From the NCBI RefSeq assembly GCF_019049285.1, contig NZ_JAGMUL010000026.1, forward strand, positions 358,597 through 422,596: a DNA stretch of 64,000 nt, in the 5' to 3' direction. Under the pieces are notes generated by a model. That model was not told the origin of the DNA and did not search any database. It was given only the letters and a program-made list of their open reading frames with translations. Position numbers and translations under genes: made by a program. Source of the stretch: Streptomyces sp. AC550_RSS872. GTDB taxonomy: Bacteria; Actinomycetota; Actinomycetes; Streptomycetales; Streptomycetaceae. Numbering within the stretch: position 1 is the stretch's first letter; each line of letters opens with the position of its first letter. Shown piece by piece: positions 16,086-26,294 of the stretch.

Positions 16086-17014
16086 CCGCAACCCTCGACC
16101 GGTCCACCACGGCAAACTCGCCCGCCCCGGCCAAGCAGCCGCGCGTCACGCCACGTACGGATCCCGGCCGGGTACGGCACAGCCGACGGACGAAGGCTCT
16201 GGTCATCGGCGGCCTGGTCTTCTTCACCGTCTACTCGCTGGCCCCGATCTGGTGGCTCATCGTCTCCGCCACCAAGAGCCAGAGCGACCTGTACACCACC
16301 AACGGCCTCTGGTTCGCGGACATGCACCTGGGGGACAACCTCAAGGCTCTCTTCACCTACCAGGACGGCATCTTCCTCAAGTGGATGTGGAACACCGTCT
16401 TCTACGGGGTGGTCTCCACCCTCGGCATGACCCTGATCTGCGTCGCCTGCGGCTACGGCCTCGCCATGTACCGGTTCCGGGGCCAGGGCATCCTCATGGG
16501 CTGCATCATCGGCTCGTTCCTCGTCCCGCACGCCCTGCTCACCATCCCCTCCTTCCTCCTCTACACCGACCTCCAGATGATCGACACACCCTGGGCGATC
16601 ATCGTGCCGGGCTTCTTCAACGCCTTCTCGGTCTACCTGGCGAAGGTGTACGCCGAAGGAGCGATCCCGCCCGAACTCCTGGAGGCCGCCCGCATCGACG
16701 GCGCCGGCGAATACCGGATCTTCTTCCAGATCGGCGCCCGGCTGATGTCCACCGGCGCGGCGACCGTCTTCCTCCTCGGGTTCGTCGCCTCCTGGAACTC
16801 CTTCTTCGGCCCGCTCGTGTTCCTGCGTTCGTCGGAGAAGTGGACGGTGATGGTCGGTCTCTACTCGTGGCTCAAGATCAAGGTCGACTCCTCCGCCGAC
16901 CTCACCGGCATGGTCGTGGTCGGTTCGATGATCTCGCTCATCCCGATGGTGCTCCTGATGGTCTCCATGCAGCGCTACTGGCGCACGGGCGTGACCCTCG
17001 GAAGCCTCAAGTAG
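16082..17014 (+). CDS. Sugar ABC importer, permease 2 (MalG type)
   Basis: A 310-residue permease with a polar 40-residue N-terminal tail, about six transmembrane segments and the EAA loop LLEAARIDGAGEYRIFFQIG. Start ATG overlaps the stop of permease 1 (ATGA), indicating translational coupling. No ATP-binding gene follows. As in many Streptomyces sugar importers, a shared ATPase (MsiK type) encoded elsewhere probably powers it; this is established for the genus but inferred here. Confidence 0.93.
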   Translation: MTATLDRSTTANSPAPAKQPRVTPRTDPGRVRHSRRTKALVIGGLVFFTVYSLAPIWWLIVSATKSQSDLYTTNGLWFADMHLGDNLKALFTYQDGIFLKWMWNTVFYGVVSTLGMTLICVACGYGLAMYRFRGQGILMGCIIGSFLVPHALLTIPSFLLYTDLQMIDTPWAIIVPGFFNAFSVYLAKVYAEGAIPPELLEAARIDGAGEYRIFFQIGARLMSTGAATVFLLGFVASWNSFFGPLVFLRSSEKWTVMVGLYSWLKIKVDSSADLTGMVVVGSMISLIPMVLLMVSMQRYWRTGVTLGSLK

Positions 17015-17098
17015 CGCCACGCTCCTGCTCCGGCGTCCACCCCACCACCCTCACCCACCTCGGCACGGCCCCCTCACTCCCCGCAGAAGGGCACCCGT

Positions 17099-20000
17099 AT
17101 GTCGCTCAGCAGAAGAACCGTGCTCCGCACTGCGGCCACCACCTCCGCGGCGGCTGCCACCACCGCCGTATGGCTCCCCGCTCCGGCCACAGCGAGTCCC
17201 CACACCAGCCGGGCGGCCGCCGCCCCCGGCCGTCTCGACCTCCTCGACTTCGGCGACCCGGATTCCGAGAAGGCCCACGGCCTGGCTGCCGCGCACACGA
17301 CGGTCGTCGACGGCAACGCAGGCGACCGCGCCCGCGTCGCCCAGCCCCTCGACCCGCCGGACATCAAGGCCGGCGAACTCCGTTTCACGATGAAGGTCGA
17401 CCCGGTCCGCCAGAACTACTTCACGGTGAAGTTCTGGGGTTCCGACCCCGGTTCGTACAAGACCATCGCCTACATCAACGGCGAACAGATCGGCTACCGC
17501 CGCGGCGGCGACTACGAGGCGCTCAACCTCGGCACCAACCGCCCGCTGCCCGGCCGCTTCTTCTACTCCACGACCATGCTGCCGCTGGAGCACACGCAGG
17601 GCCGCACCGTCGTCGAGATCACGCTGCGCACCTACGACGCCGTGTTCGCGGGGCCCGTCACCTCCGACTCGCGGGGCTACTACCGGGCGTACACCCACAC
17701 CGGGGCCCACCTCGACCTGGACGGTGACCCACAGGCCGACTTCACGCCCCCGACCGACACCGTGCCCGACCTCGGCGAATCAGCGAAGCAGGACCTCATG
17801 GACGGCTACGTGGCCGGCCAGGTCAAGCTGTTCAACGCCTACTCGGCAAAGGTCGACGCGAGCCCGAAGGGCAACCTCTCCATCGTTCGCTACCAGGACG
17901 AACTGCGCTTCTACGCGGCGGCGTTGCAACAGGCGAGCTGGTGCCCCGCCCGGACGGCAGCCGAACGCAAGGCCGCCCTGCTGCGGATCTTCACCTGCAT
18001 CGACAACCACACCAAGGACTACTACGGCAACACGAAACTGCTTGCCAGGGGCGGCCACCAGGGCGACTGGGGCGGCTACTACGGAGCCTTGGGCGAGGCG
18101 CTCTACATCGTCGAGAACCTGATCGCCGACAACGATGTCTACGGCCGCGACGCCTTCGACGCCTTCCTGGACGAGCCTTTCACCACCGGCACCGAGGACG
18201 GCCCCACGTCCCTCAAGGACGTCGACTTCGACGGGGGACCGCTCACCCGGCGCGCCGCCTGGGGCCGCGTCCTGAAAGCCAACTTCGACTACGCGCGCTC
18301 CCGTCTCTCCTACATCTTCAACCAGGTCATGTACACCTATGAGGGGGCCTGGGAGGCGCACGAGGGGCTGCGGATCATCGATTCGCCGTTCTACGAGGGC
18401 AGGGAGCGCAGCCACCGCATCGTCGGCGAGGCGCTCGGCTGGGAGCCCTTCCTCGGCGAGGAGGTTCTCGTCGGGCCCGAAGGCCAGGACCTCGACCTCT
18501 TCCACTCCCTCTTCGCGCACGACGCCGCCGCCCGCTGGACCGACGACTACCTGCGCTACGTCATCAAGGGCCTGGCCCGGTCCAAGCTCGACACGAACGG
18601 CAAGGTCGTCCGTCGGCTGCCGTTCGGCCGCCACTACACGACGATCACCGAGGCGGGACTGACCCGCGAGAACGGCTATGTCGCCAACTACGGCGAGTCG
18701 ACCAACTACCTGCCCGAGTGGTTCCACCGCACCTGGGGCCATGCGGGCGACGAGGAACTCAACGACCGCATCCTGCGGCTGGCACTGAAGAACCTGCACG
18801 CGCGCTCGCTGGCCCGCCACACCGACCTGGACGACAACCTCAAGCGCACGATGCGCATGGAGATGGTCGTCGACGAGCGGAACCCCAGTTTCCCGGGCTT
18901 CCCCGGCTACGCGGTGCGCATCGCCGAGGGGAAGATCCTCAACTACGTATCCCTCGCCCACCACATCGACCGGCATCCCGAGCGCTACTCCGGCAGCGGG
19001 TGGGCACAGACCCGACGCCATGCGCGGGAAGCGCTCGGCTTCGCCCAGCAACAGCTCGCCGACCACAAGTACTTCAGCGAGTTCGGGTCCGTCACCGCCA
19101 AGAACAAGACCGATCTGAAGCTCGGCGAGACCTACGCATGGCTGAAGGAGCAGAAGCCCACGGGCATCGTCCATCCGCACACCGACTTCGCGTACTACAC
19201 CGCCGCGGAACTCGACGCCCTCGCCGTCCGTCCCGCCGACTACGAGCACTTCGCCTGGGTGGACGTGGACTGCATGTTCGTCTCGCTGCGCGACGGCGAC
19301 ACTCACATCTTCGGGCAGCTCAACGAGCGGCAGCGCGGCTTCGCCCGCAACGGTCGGCTCCACGTGCGGCACGCCGACCGAGACCACCTGGTACAGCTCC
19401 GCACCAACGCCCGGTTCTCGTACGAGGACTACTGGACCCGCATGGACAACATCGACGTCGACTTCATGGAGGACACGCAAACCGCCGACTCCGGAGCGCC
19501 TCAGGCGCTCGCGGGCGAGATCGCCCCGATCACCTTCCAGTCGGGAGTGGGAACCGTACGCCGCGAGAACTTCGAGGCGGACCACGCGTACTCCGGCTAC
19601 CCGGACCTCCTCACCGCCCGGTACGGCCGGTACTTCTTCGTCTTCAACACCACGCGCACGGTGTACGGGAACGCGCGCACCCACACCGTGGAACTGCCGT
19701 CCGACCACCGGGGCGACTCGGTCCCCGATCTTGTGACGAAGCGTCGGATACCCGCATCCGGCGGCCGGATCGAAGTGCCGCCCAAGACCGGTCTGGTGCT
19801 GAAACTCTCCTCCGCGAACCCGGCGTCCGCACCGCCCGCCCATGTCGACTTCGTCCACACCCTGCCCGGCGACGGGGCGCTGGCCGTCACCTGGCAGACA
19901 GCCGCGGGCGCCACGCACTACCAAGTGCGGCGGGCCACCCGGCAGGGCGGACCGTATGCGCTCATCGCTCCGAAGGCCACCGGCCTGCACCACGTGGACC

Positions 20001-21595
20001 CCACGGCCCGGCCCGGCCGGACGTACTACTACACGGTGACCGCCGTGAACGCACAGGGCCCCGGGTGGACCTCCCACGCGGTGCGCGCCCGGCTGCCGGA
20101 ACCCGTCACCGGCGGGCTGCGCGGCACGGGCTGGCGCGACGACGCGCTGTTCGACACGCGCCCGGGCTCGGTGGCCGTGCGCGGCGCCGGCGTGCGTGTC
20201 ATCGGAGCCAAGGGGGATGGTCTCGGCGAGGGCGACGACTACATGGTCCCGACGCGTACCGTCAACGACCAGCTCCACTATGTCAGTCGTCCGCTGGCGG
20301 GGGGCTTCACGCTCACCGCCCGGCTCGACGTCGCACGAGGACCGCAGACCGGTCTCATGCTGCGTGACCGGGCCACCGCCGACACCCGTCACATGTACTT
20401 CGGCGCGGACAACGACGGCCGGCTCGTGTTGCGGGTCCGCAACCGTGACAGCCGCCACGACTGGCAGGACGAAGTCCGTTCCCCGGTCACGCGAGTCCTG
20501 GACGGTCACTCCCTTTCGGCCACGCCCTGGCTGCGGCTCGTACGGGATGTCGCCACGCACCGCGTCCTCGCCCAGGTCTCGAAGGACGGGAAGATGTGGA
20601 CGACGGCCGGCTCGGTCTTCGCGCCCTTCCCGTTCACCGTCCTGGCCGGGTTCGCCGCCACCGGCGACGCCGAGTTCACCCGCACCGGTATCGCTGCGCT
20701 GCCCGTCGGCACGCTGCTGGTCGGAGTGGAGCGCGCGGCGGACGTGGTCACGATCCGCTGGAACAAACCCGAGGACGCCGTCTCGTTCACACTGCTCCGC
20801 TCCACCGGCGACGGCCCCTGGGAGCGGATCGCCCGCGACACCCGTGCGCTCGCCCACCGGGACGAAGGTCTGCGCCACGGCACCCGCCGCTACCGGGTCA
20901 CCGCGCTGCTGGCGGACGGCGGCACCCGGGAGAGCAGCGCGGCCGCCGTCGCGGTCGCGGAACCGCTGCCCGTGCTCCTGGCCAGGGCCCGTGCTACCGA
21001 GGCGAAGGACTGGACGAAGGCGTCGTACGCGTCGTTCACAGCCGAGCTCGACCGGATCGAAAACGATGCCGAGAACACGGACGCGGACCTGGACCGGCTG
21101 ATCGACGACGTCTACACGGCGTACGACCTCCTGGTCTCCGTGGACACCCTGCTCACGAAGGTGGAGGTGACGCAGGAGATGGTGACGGCTTCGACCATCC
21201 AGTGGCCCGGCATCGGCACCAGGGAGTCCAACGCCTGGCGTGCCTTCGACGGGGACCCCACGACGTACACCGACACTCTCGCCGCGGAGAGCTGGATCGA
21301 CGTGAAGTCCGGCCCGTCCGGTCCCCTCACGGTCGACAGAATCCGTTTCCATCCCCGTTCCGATGGTGCCGACAAGATCGGCCGGGCCAACGGCACGGTC
21401 TTCAAAGGCTCGAACGACGGCGGTGCCACCTGGACCGACCTGCACACCATCAGCGGTGTCAGCGAGGCGCGATGGTACGAGGCGACGCTCGCCGAGCGGG
21501 CCGTCTACGAGCTGATCCGTGTGTACGACGCCCACGACGGGCGCTGCAACCTCGCGGAGATCGAGTTGTGCCACTTCCGCCCCGACGAGCGCTGA
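17099..21595 (+). CDS. Large Tat-exported multidomain protein, putative novel polysaccharide-active enzyme
   Basis: 1,498 residues with a Tat signal (SRRTVLRTA at residues 4-12). Domains in order: a beta-rich N-terminal module (about 45-225); a large alpha-helical, probably toroidal core with a beta-rich tail (about 230-900; landmarks ARGGHQGDWGGYYGALGEAL and ENGYVANYGESTNYLPEWFH); a fibronectin-III domain (about 918-1000); a concanavalin-like module (about 1002-1210); a second FN3 (about 1215-1290); a FIVAR-like helical unit (about 1297-1345); and a C-terminal F5/8-type C (CBM32-like) domain. AGAAGG lies upstream of ATG 17099. It follows the importer by 84 bases and is probably in its operon. 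The layout is that of a secreted lyase or hydrolase that feeds the importer, but I do not recognise the catalytic core. Confidence 0.85.
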   Translation: MSLSRRTVLRTAATTSAAAATTAVWLPAPATASPHTSRAAAAPGRLDLLDFGDPDSEKAHGLAAAHTTVVDGNAGDRARVAQPLDPPDIKAGELRFTMKVDPVRQNYFTVKFWGSDPGSYKTIAYINGEQIGYRRGGDYEALNLGTNRPLPGRFFYSTTMLPLEHTQGRTVVEITLRTYDAVFAGPVTSDSRGYYRAYTHTGAHLDLDGDPQADFTPPTDTVPDLGESAKQDLMDGYVAGQVKLFNAYSAKVDASPKGNLSIVRYQDELRFYAAALQQASWCPARTAAERKAALLRIFTCIDNHTKDYYGNTKLLARGGHQGDWGGYYGALGEALYIVENLIADNDVYGRDAFDAFLDEPFTTGTEDGPTSLKDVDFDGGPLTRRAAWGRVLKANFDYARSRLSYIFNQVMYTYEGAWEAHEGLRIIDSPFYEGRERSHRIVGEALGWEPFLGEEVLVGPEGQDLDLFHSLFAHDAAARWTDDYLRYVIKGLARSKLDTNGKVVRRLPFGRHYTTITEAGLTRENGYVANYGESTNYLPEWFHRTWGHAGDEELNDRILRLALKNLHARSLARHTDLDDNLKRTMRMEMVVDERNPSFPGFPGYAVRIAEGKILNYVSLAHHIDRHPERYSGSGWAQTRRHAREALGFAQQQLADHKYFSEFGSVTAKNKTDLKLGETYAWLKEQKPTGIVHPHTDFAYYTAAELDALAVRPADYEHFAWVDVDCMFVSLRDGDTHIFGQLNERQRGFARNGRLHVRHADRDHLVQLRTNARFSYEDYWTRMDNIDVDFMEDTQTADSGAPQALAGEIAPITFQSGVGTVRRENFEADHAYSGYPDLLTARYGRYFFVFNTTRTVYGNARTHTVELPSDHRGDSVPDLVTKRRIPASGGRIEVPPKTGLVLKLSSANPASAPPAHVDFVHTLPGDGALAVTWQTAAGATHYQVRRATRQGGPYALIAPKATGLHHVDPTARPGRTYYYTVTAVNAQGPGWTSHAVRARLPEPVTGGLRGTGWRDDALFDTRPGSVAVRGAGVRVIGAKGDGLGEGDDYMVPTRTVNDQLHYVSRPLAGGFTLTARLDVARGPQTGLMLRDRATADTRHMYFGADNDGRLVLRVRNRDSRHDWQDEVRSPVTRVLDGHSLSATPWLRLVRDVATHRVLAQVSKDGKMWTTAGSVFAPFPFTVLAGFAATGDAEFTRTGIAALPVGTLLVGVERAADVVTIRWNKPEDAVSFTLLRSTGDGPWERIARDTRALAHRDEGLRHGTRRYRVTALLADGGTRESSAAAVAVAEPLPVLLARARATEAKDWTKASYASFTAELDRIENDAENTDADLDRLIDDVYTAYDLLVSVDTLLTKVEVTQEMVTASTIQWPGIGTRESNAWRAFDGDPTTYTDTLAAESWIDVKSGPSGPLTVDRIRFHPRSDGADKIGRANGTVFKGSNDGGATWTDLHTISGVSEARWYEATLAERAVYELIRVYDAHDGRCNLAEIELCHFRPDER

Positions 21596-21733
21596 GGACA
21601 CCCGCCTCGGAGCAGCGTCGCGTTACCCACCCCGGTGGGGCCGCGCGAAGCCGTCATGGTGGAGCCGCTGAACAGCGTTTACTGACGCTCCATCAAGTTC
21701 GGCGCGGAGGTCCGCGTTCCAGGGCGGGCGCCA

Positions 21734-22285
21734 GTGACGGTGCCGGTTATGAAGAACGACGCACCGTCATGGCAAACGCGGGTGTTCGACGGAGTGGACG
21801 ACGTGGACGTCGTGAAGGTGAGGGTCGCATTCGGGACGGTCGACATCGTGGCCAGAGCCGCAGGACCGATGCGTCCTGCCCGGACTGCGGGCCACTACTC
21901 AGAGCGCGTGCATGGCTTCTATCAGCGCAGACTGAAGGATCTCCCGCTCGGTGAGCTGCGCGTCGTGATCCTGATGAAGGTCGGACGCTTCGTGTGCGAC
22001 GCGAGGGTTTGTCCGCGTCACGTTCGCCAAGCCGTTCGCGCAGCTGACCTGCCCGTACGGGCGTTTCACCACCCGGCTCGACCGCGTACTGGAGCGCGTC
22101 GGGCTCGCGTTGGCCGGACGGGCCGGCGCGAGGCTGGCGGCCCAGCTGGGCCTCGGCGCCGGGCGGATGACGCTGCTGCGCCGGGTGACGGCTTTGGGGG
22201 ACTCTGAGTTCAGCACTCCGAGGGTCCTCGGGGTCGATGATTTCGCCACCCGCCCCGGCCACTCCGGGAGCGTCTTGTGGCCGTA
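21734..22285 (+). pseudogene. ISL3-family transposase remnant
   Basis: The pieces match the N-terminal half of ISL3 (IS204/IS1001/IS1096/IS1165) transposases. They include VFDGVDDVDVVKVRVAFG, a CPDCG zinc-finger piece in another frame, YQRRLKDLPLGELRVVILMK, LERVGLALAGRAGARLAAQL, and VLGVDDFATRPGHS where the catalytic DDE domain should begin. At least three frame changes occur, and the DDE domain and C-terminus are missing. No terminal inverted repeats were recognised. Confidence 0.75.
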
Positions 22286-22324
22286 GTACTTGGCGTTCGG
22301 GTTGAGGCTCATCACTCGGGGGCG

Positions 22325-22405
22325 ATGCGTCCGAAGGTGAACCGGCTCGCCGAGCGGGGCTTGCTGCGCAAGCTGGCCGACGGCAGGTTCACCACCGCGC
22401 CGTGA
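22325..22405 (+). pseudogene. C-terminal fragment of a small HTH protein
   Basis: A 26-codon in-frame piece, MRPKVNRLAERGLLRKLADG then RFTTAP and stop, resembles the recognition helix and wing at the end of small winged-helix proteins often found beside Streptomyces transposases. No upstream part of the gene is present. The following 22406-22688 stretch holds further remnants (LVGDLPRDHLKKIRSRW at about 22560-22610) with broken frames and no intact gene. Confidence 0.4.
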
Positions 22406-22688
22406 GTGAGTTCCCCACGCTCGCGGCGTGCGGCGCGGGGCGTAATGCCGTTGCCCCCGGCGGCAGTTGACAGTGCATGTCGCACAGGACCAGCCCCGCC
22501 GGGGGCGCTCAAAGAGTTGCCTTACCAGTCCGGTCTGTAGCTGTCCACGGCCACCTTGCCCCTCGTCGGCGACCTGCCGCGCGACCATCTGAAGAAGATC
22601 CGCTCGCGGTGGGCGCAAGCTGCTGCCCGGACGGATCGCCACGTTCGTTCTGCGACGGTTCAGGGATACGGGGCATCAGGGAGCGTCG

Positions 22689-23591
22689 CTACGAGGAAGT
22701 GCTCGACCTGACACCGACGATTCGGAAGTAGTCCCCCTCGCCCAGCCTGGGCAGCCCGATGTCGAGACTGCTGTAGCCGATGTCCACAGTCGGGTTGAGG
22801 GCGGAGTAGAGGCGGCCATCGCCCGCGTAGAAGCCGACGTGGCCGTCATAGAAGACGAGATCGCCGACCTGCCGGTCGGATGCATCGACCCTGAGGACGT
22901 CGAGAGGTTCGAGGTTGCTGTTGTCGGAGGCGTTGTCAGCGGCCTTGCCTGCCGCCCAACTGTAGTAGCTGTTCGCCGACTTGCGGGTCCAGTCCGAGGG
23001 CAGGTCGGGCACTCGGTTGTATGAGTGGTACACCAGGCCCGAGCAGTCGAAGGTGTCCGGCCCCTCGTGGCCCCACACGTACTGCTTGTCGATCTGGTCG
23101 AGCGAGTAGTGGTATGCCACGCGGGAGAAGTTGTACACACTCTTGGTCGTCGAGCACTCGACGCCCGACGCGGTGTTGCCGTTCTGGGTGATGATCTGAA
23201 GGCGCCGGAACTGGGCGATGTCCGACGGGTTCCAGGTGTCCTCGCCGCCCGAGACGGTGTCGCCATGGAGGACGGCCGCGGTTTCCCCGTTGACGAACTG
23301 GAACGGCTGGGCGCCGTCGGCGCCGACCGCGTTCATCCTGAGAACGGGCGGCTTGCCGTCGCCCCGGTCGGTGTCGGTCAGCTTCCAGTGGATGCTGGCC
23401 TCGGTCGAGCTGTGCCAGTAGATCTGGACCAGGGACCGCGCTCCGGCGCAGCCGCCGGTCACGGTGATGCTGGGGTTGGCGATTGGCTCGTTCGCGGAGG
23501 CCGGCGGTGCGGTGGCCAGGCCCATCGCGCCTGCCGCTATGAGCAGTGCGCCTGTCGTCAACTTGTTCCTGAGTCTTGCGAGGACTCTCAT
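22689..23591 (-). CDS. Secreted NlpC/P60-type peptidoglycan hydrolase
   Basis: A 300-residue exported protein with a Sec signal (about residues 1-33, ending PPASANE). Residues 35-150 form an unrecognised beta-rich module with two Cys. The C-terminal part is an NlpC/P60 cysteine peptidase: KQYVWGHEGPDTFDCSGLVY with Cys183, and VGDLVFYDGHVGFYAG with His251. The family cleaves peptide stems of peptidoglycan. ATG 23591 has GGGAG upstream. The gene borders transposase remnants on one side and a two-component set on the other. Confidence 0.88.
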   Translation of the reverse strand: MRVLARLRNKLTTGALLIAAGAMGLATAPPASANEPIANPSITVTGGCAGARSLVQIYWHSSTEASIHWKLTDTDRGDGKPPVLRMNAVGADGAQPFQFVNGETAAVLHGDTVSGGEDTWNPSDIAQFRRLQIITQNGNTASGVECSTTKSVYNFSRVAYHYSLDQIDKQYVWGHEGPDTFDCSGLVYHSYNRVPDLPSDWTRKSANSYYSWAAGKAADNASDNSNLEPLDVLRVDASDRQVGDLVFYDGHVGFYAGDGRLYSALNPTVDIGYSSLDIGLPRLGEGDYFRIVGVRSSTSS

Positions 23592-24027
23592 GCGGGACTC
23601 CCGGGATCGTCGGCACGCCACGTGCCGGACGTATCGGTTCGGTTGCTGGAGGAGGGCATGGGTTCTCCGGATCAAAAGAGCAGGCCAAAGGGCGTGCTCG
23701 GACGGATGAAACCGAGGTGGCCCTACGGCCTCGACAATGGAGATCAAGGCCCTGCTCCGAAGATTACGAACCGAACTGGACAAGGGCATGTCACACGAAC
23801 ACGTGACAACGCCAGGGCTCGTATGCGTCTTTTGCCTGGAAGCAGGGGCATTGGCCGCGTGACAGCAGCGGCGAGATGTCGCACACACCGGTGTCGGTCG
23901 CGCTCGCGGTCATCTAAGTTGGGCAGCGGGTCTCATCGGCATGCGGGGGCAACACTGTGGGGACTGCGGTCAGATCCCTTGCTCTGCTTTGCTTAGCGGA
24001 GGCGGGAATTCCCTTCCTGGAGGCGGC
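23592..24027. other. Divergent promoter region, no gene seen
   Basis: About 435 bases between the NlpC/P60 gene and the sensor kinase. It has lower GC near 23660-23790 and holds the promoters of both genes; I see no reliable -35/-10 pair or repeat and no convincing reading frame. Confidence 0.45.
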
Positions 24028-25176
24028 GTGCTGACGCAGGGGCCCGCCCAACTCCAGCTTCGACGCAAGTCCGCACGCCTGGTCGCCGTCCTGAGGGCAA
24101 CCAGTGCCGTCGTAGCGACCGTGGTCGCCGTGGTCGGCCTCGCTCCGCCCGCACGCTCCGTCTGGGTGGCCGTCGCGGTCGTCGGACTGCTTCTGTGGAG
24201 CGGCGTGTTCACCGTTCTGATGTTCAGGCCAGAACCTCATCCCTGGCTCTGCGCGGGTGACACCGGCATCGTGGTGGTGCTCTGCCTGGCGCAGGGCAAC
24301 CTCGTTCCGGCCGAGGTCCTGGGAGCGAGCGCGGGCAGCGGATGGGTCGACATGGTCGCCAGCACCGGCGTTTTCATCGCACAGTTCGTGCTGCGGCAGC
24401 CCTGGGCGATGGCGGCGGCGATAGCCATCACGGTGGCTTACGCGACGGGCAGCCCCGGCGGACGGGAAGCCCCCGTCATCCTGGTGCTCCAGGCGCTGCT
24501 CGCAGTCGCCGTCGTGGTCCTGCTGCGACGTGGAGCGGCCAGGGCGGACCTCGCGCTGTCCGAGGAGGCGTCGGCGCGCGCGTCGGTGCGGGCCCGGTCC
24601 GCCGCCCGCACCGACGAACTGGACCAGCAGCGGCTGTTGCACGACACCGTGCTCGCCACGCTCACCATCGTGGGCACCGGCAGCATCACCCGTGACTCCG
24701 CCACGCTGCCGGAACGGGCCGCGGCCGACTTGACTGTCATTCAAGACCTGCGGGCGCACCCCGGCGTGGCACGCGATGTGGCGCACGAGCCCGCGCCGCT
24801 GGATGTCGCGCTGCGCACCGTCGTACTGACGCGCCGCGTCGGTCTCCCGCCGCTGGACATCGAGTTCGACGTGCCACCGCTGGACCTGCCGCACGAGGTC
24901 GTGGTTGCTCTCTCGCAAGCGGTTGCCGAGGCCCTGACCAACGTGGCCCGGCACGCGAACACCCGGGCTGCCCAGGTCACGGCCCGACGTGCCGGGGAGG
25001 GCGTCACCGTCGAAGTCTGCGACAGCGGAGGCGGGTTCGACCCCGCGGCCGTTCCCTCCCACCGGCGCGGCCTGCGGGAATCGGTCTACGGCCGGATGCG
25101 TGCCGTGGGCGGGAGCGCGCGAGCGGTCTCGGCCCCCAGCGCCGGCACCCGGGTCGTGCTGAGGTGGGAACCATGA
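24028..25176 (+). CDS. Membrane sensor histidine kinase (NarX/DesK-like)
   Basis: A 382-residue protein with four to five membrane segments in the first 170 residues and a cytoplasmic kinase part. His205 in QQRLLHDTVLATLTIVGTGS is the likely phosphorylation site, followed by an ATPase domain with an N-box (AVAEALTNVARHANTRAAQV) and a G-box (VCDSGGGFDP). GTG 24028 is preference over upstream starts because GGAGG lies five bases before it. It overlaps the next gene by four bases (ATGA) and forms an operon with a degenerate kinase and a response regulator. The signal is unknown. Confidence 0.85.
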   Translation: MLTQGPAQLQLRRKSARLVAVLRATSAVVATVVAVVGLAPPARSVWVAVAVVGLLLWSGVFTVLMFRPEPHPWLCAGDTGIVVVLCLAQGNLVPAEVLGASAGSGWVDMVASTGVFIAQFVLRQPWAMAAAIAITVAYATGSPGGREAPVILVLQALLAVAVVVLLRRGAARADLALSEEASARASVRARSAARTDELDQQRLLHDTVLATLTIVGTGSITRDSATLPERAAADLTVIQDLRAHPGVARDVAHEPAPLDVALRTVVLTRRVGLPPLDIEFDVPPLDLPHEVVVALSQAVAEALTNVARHANTRAAQVTARRAGEGVTVEVCDSGGGFDPAAVPSHRRGLRESVYGRMRAVGGSARAVSAPSAGTRVVLRWEP

Positions 25177-26294
25177 TCGCCGGCGTCGACAAGGGCATGG
25201 TCGCCACCCGTTTTGCCAACGCCGTCAATATCGGGGTGGTGGTGATCGTCGGCGTCTGGCACCTGGGCCTGGACACTCTGCTGGTGCTCAGGGGCTGGTC
25301 GGTGTATGAGCCGCGGGCCGCCGCCGCGGGCTCCTGGCTGGCCCTCGCGGTCATCCAGACCATCGGGTCGGTCCTGCTGCTGCGTTCCGCGCTCAGCGCG
25401 CGCACCGCGCGGATGCTTGCGGGGGCGGCACTGGTCGCCGGCGTCGTCGCCACCGCCGCCTACCCATCGGGCGGGGCGATCGGCGACGTGAGCTGGGCAG
25501 GGAACACCGTGGGCTGGTTCGGCGTCCTGCTCCTGATACAGCGTCCGCTGTGGGAGCTGATCGTCCTGCTCGGCGCCGACACGGCCGTCACGGTGGGCTC
25601 CCTGGCTGCCGACGGCGCGCTCGACCATGTCACCGTCTCTCGTCTGCTCGCCATGGTGTACGCCACCGCCGGTATCCAGTTGACCTTCGCGTACCTGGCA
25701 CGGCGGCTCAACGATGGTGCGAGGGAAGCCACCGAGATCGCTGCGAGACAGGCGGAACACCTCGCCAGTGCGGCCGCCGACGAGGCGGTACACGCCGAGC
25801 GCCAGCGCCGTTACGAATACCTGCGCAGCAGAGTGGAACCACTGCTGAGTGGTCTGGCGGAACGTCAACTGGATCCTGAGGACACCGTCGTACGCCAGCG
25901 CGCCGCCGTGGAGGCGGCACGCCTGCGGAGGCTGTTCGCGGAAACGGACGACACCCCGCACCCGCTCCTGCACGAACTGCGGGCCTGTGCCGATGTCGCC
26001 GAGCAGCGGGGCGTGCGCGTCACGCTGCTGAGCTACGGCGACCTGCCCGACCTGCCGACATCCGTCCGCCGAGAACTGGGGGAAGGGACCCTGCTGGTTC
26101 TCTCCACCGCCGCCACCCGTGCCCGGGTCACCGTGGTGGCCACACCCGAGGACGTTGTGGTCAGCGTGGTGGCCGACGCCCCGTCGGAAGCACTCGTGAA
26201 ATCGCCGGGCCCGCTCACCGTATCCGCCATATACGACGAGGAAGAGAACCAGTTGTGGTGGGAAGACCGATGGCCGGTACGTCCGGCTCCGTGA
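25173..26294 (+). CDS. Degenerate membrane histidine-kinase-like protein
   Basis: A 373-residue protein with about five membrane segments (residues 8-180) and a cytoplasmic coiled region followed by a C-terminal fold that resembles the ATPase part of a histidine kinase. I see no HDxxx box in RRYEYLRSRVEPLLSGLAER and no N-box asparagine or glycine-rich box after it, so it is probably not an active kinase. It is coupled to the true kinase gene before it (ATGA overlap) and overlaps the response regulator after it by 25 bases. It may be a sensory or phosphatase partner; that is inferred. Confidence 0.8.
   Translation: MIAGVDKGMVATRFANAVNIGVVVIVGVWHLGLDTLLVLRGWSVYEPRAAAAGSWLALAVIQTIGSVLLLRSALSARTARMLAGAALVAGVVATAAYPSGGAIGDVSWAGNTVGWFGVLLLIQRPLWELIVLLGADTAVTVGSLAADGALDHVTVSRLLAMVYATAGIQLTFAYLARRLNDGAREATEIAARQAEHLASAAADEAVHAERQRRYEYLRSRVEPLLSGLAERQLDPEDTVVRQRAAVEAARLRRLFAETDDTPHPLLHELRACADVAEQRGVRVTLLSYGDLPDLPTSVRRELGEGTLLVLSTAATRARVTVVATPEDVVVSVVADAPSEALVKSPGPLTVSAIYDEEENQLWWEDRWPVRPAP

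Noticed and set aside
17780..21601. A 1,273-codon open frame on the minus strand, antisense to the large secreted protein
   Set aside because: It mirrors the plus-strand gene and is the usual high-GC antisense shadow (Val/Gly/Asp/Arg-rich, no domain, no ribosome site).
21596..22688. A complete insertion sequence
   Set aside because: Transposase is N-terminal only with several frame breaks, and no terminal inverted repeats or target duplication were found.
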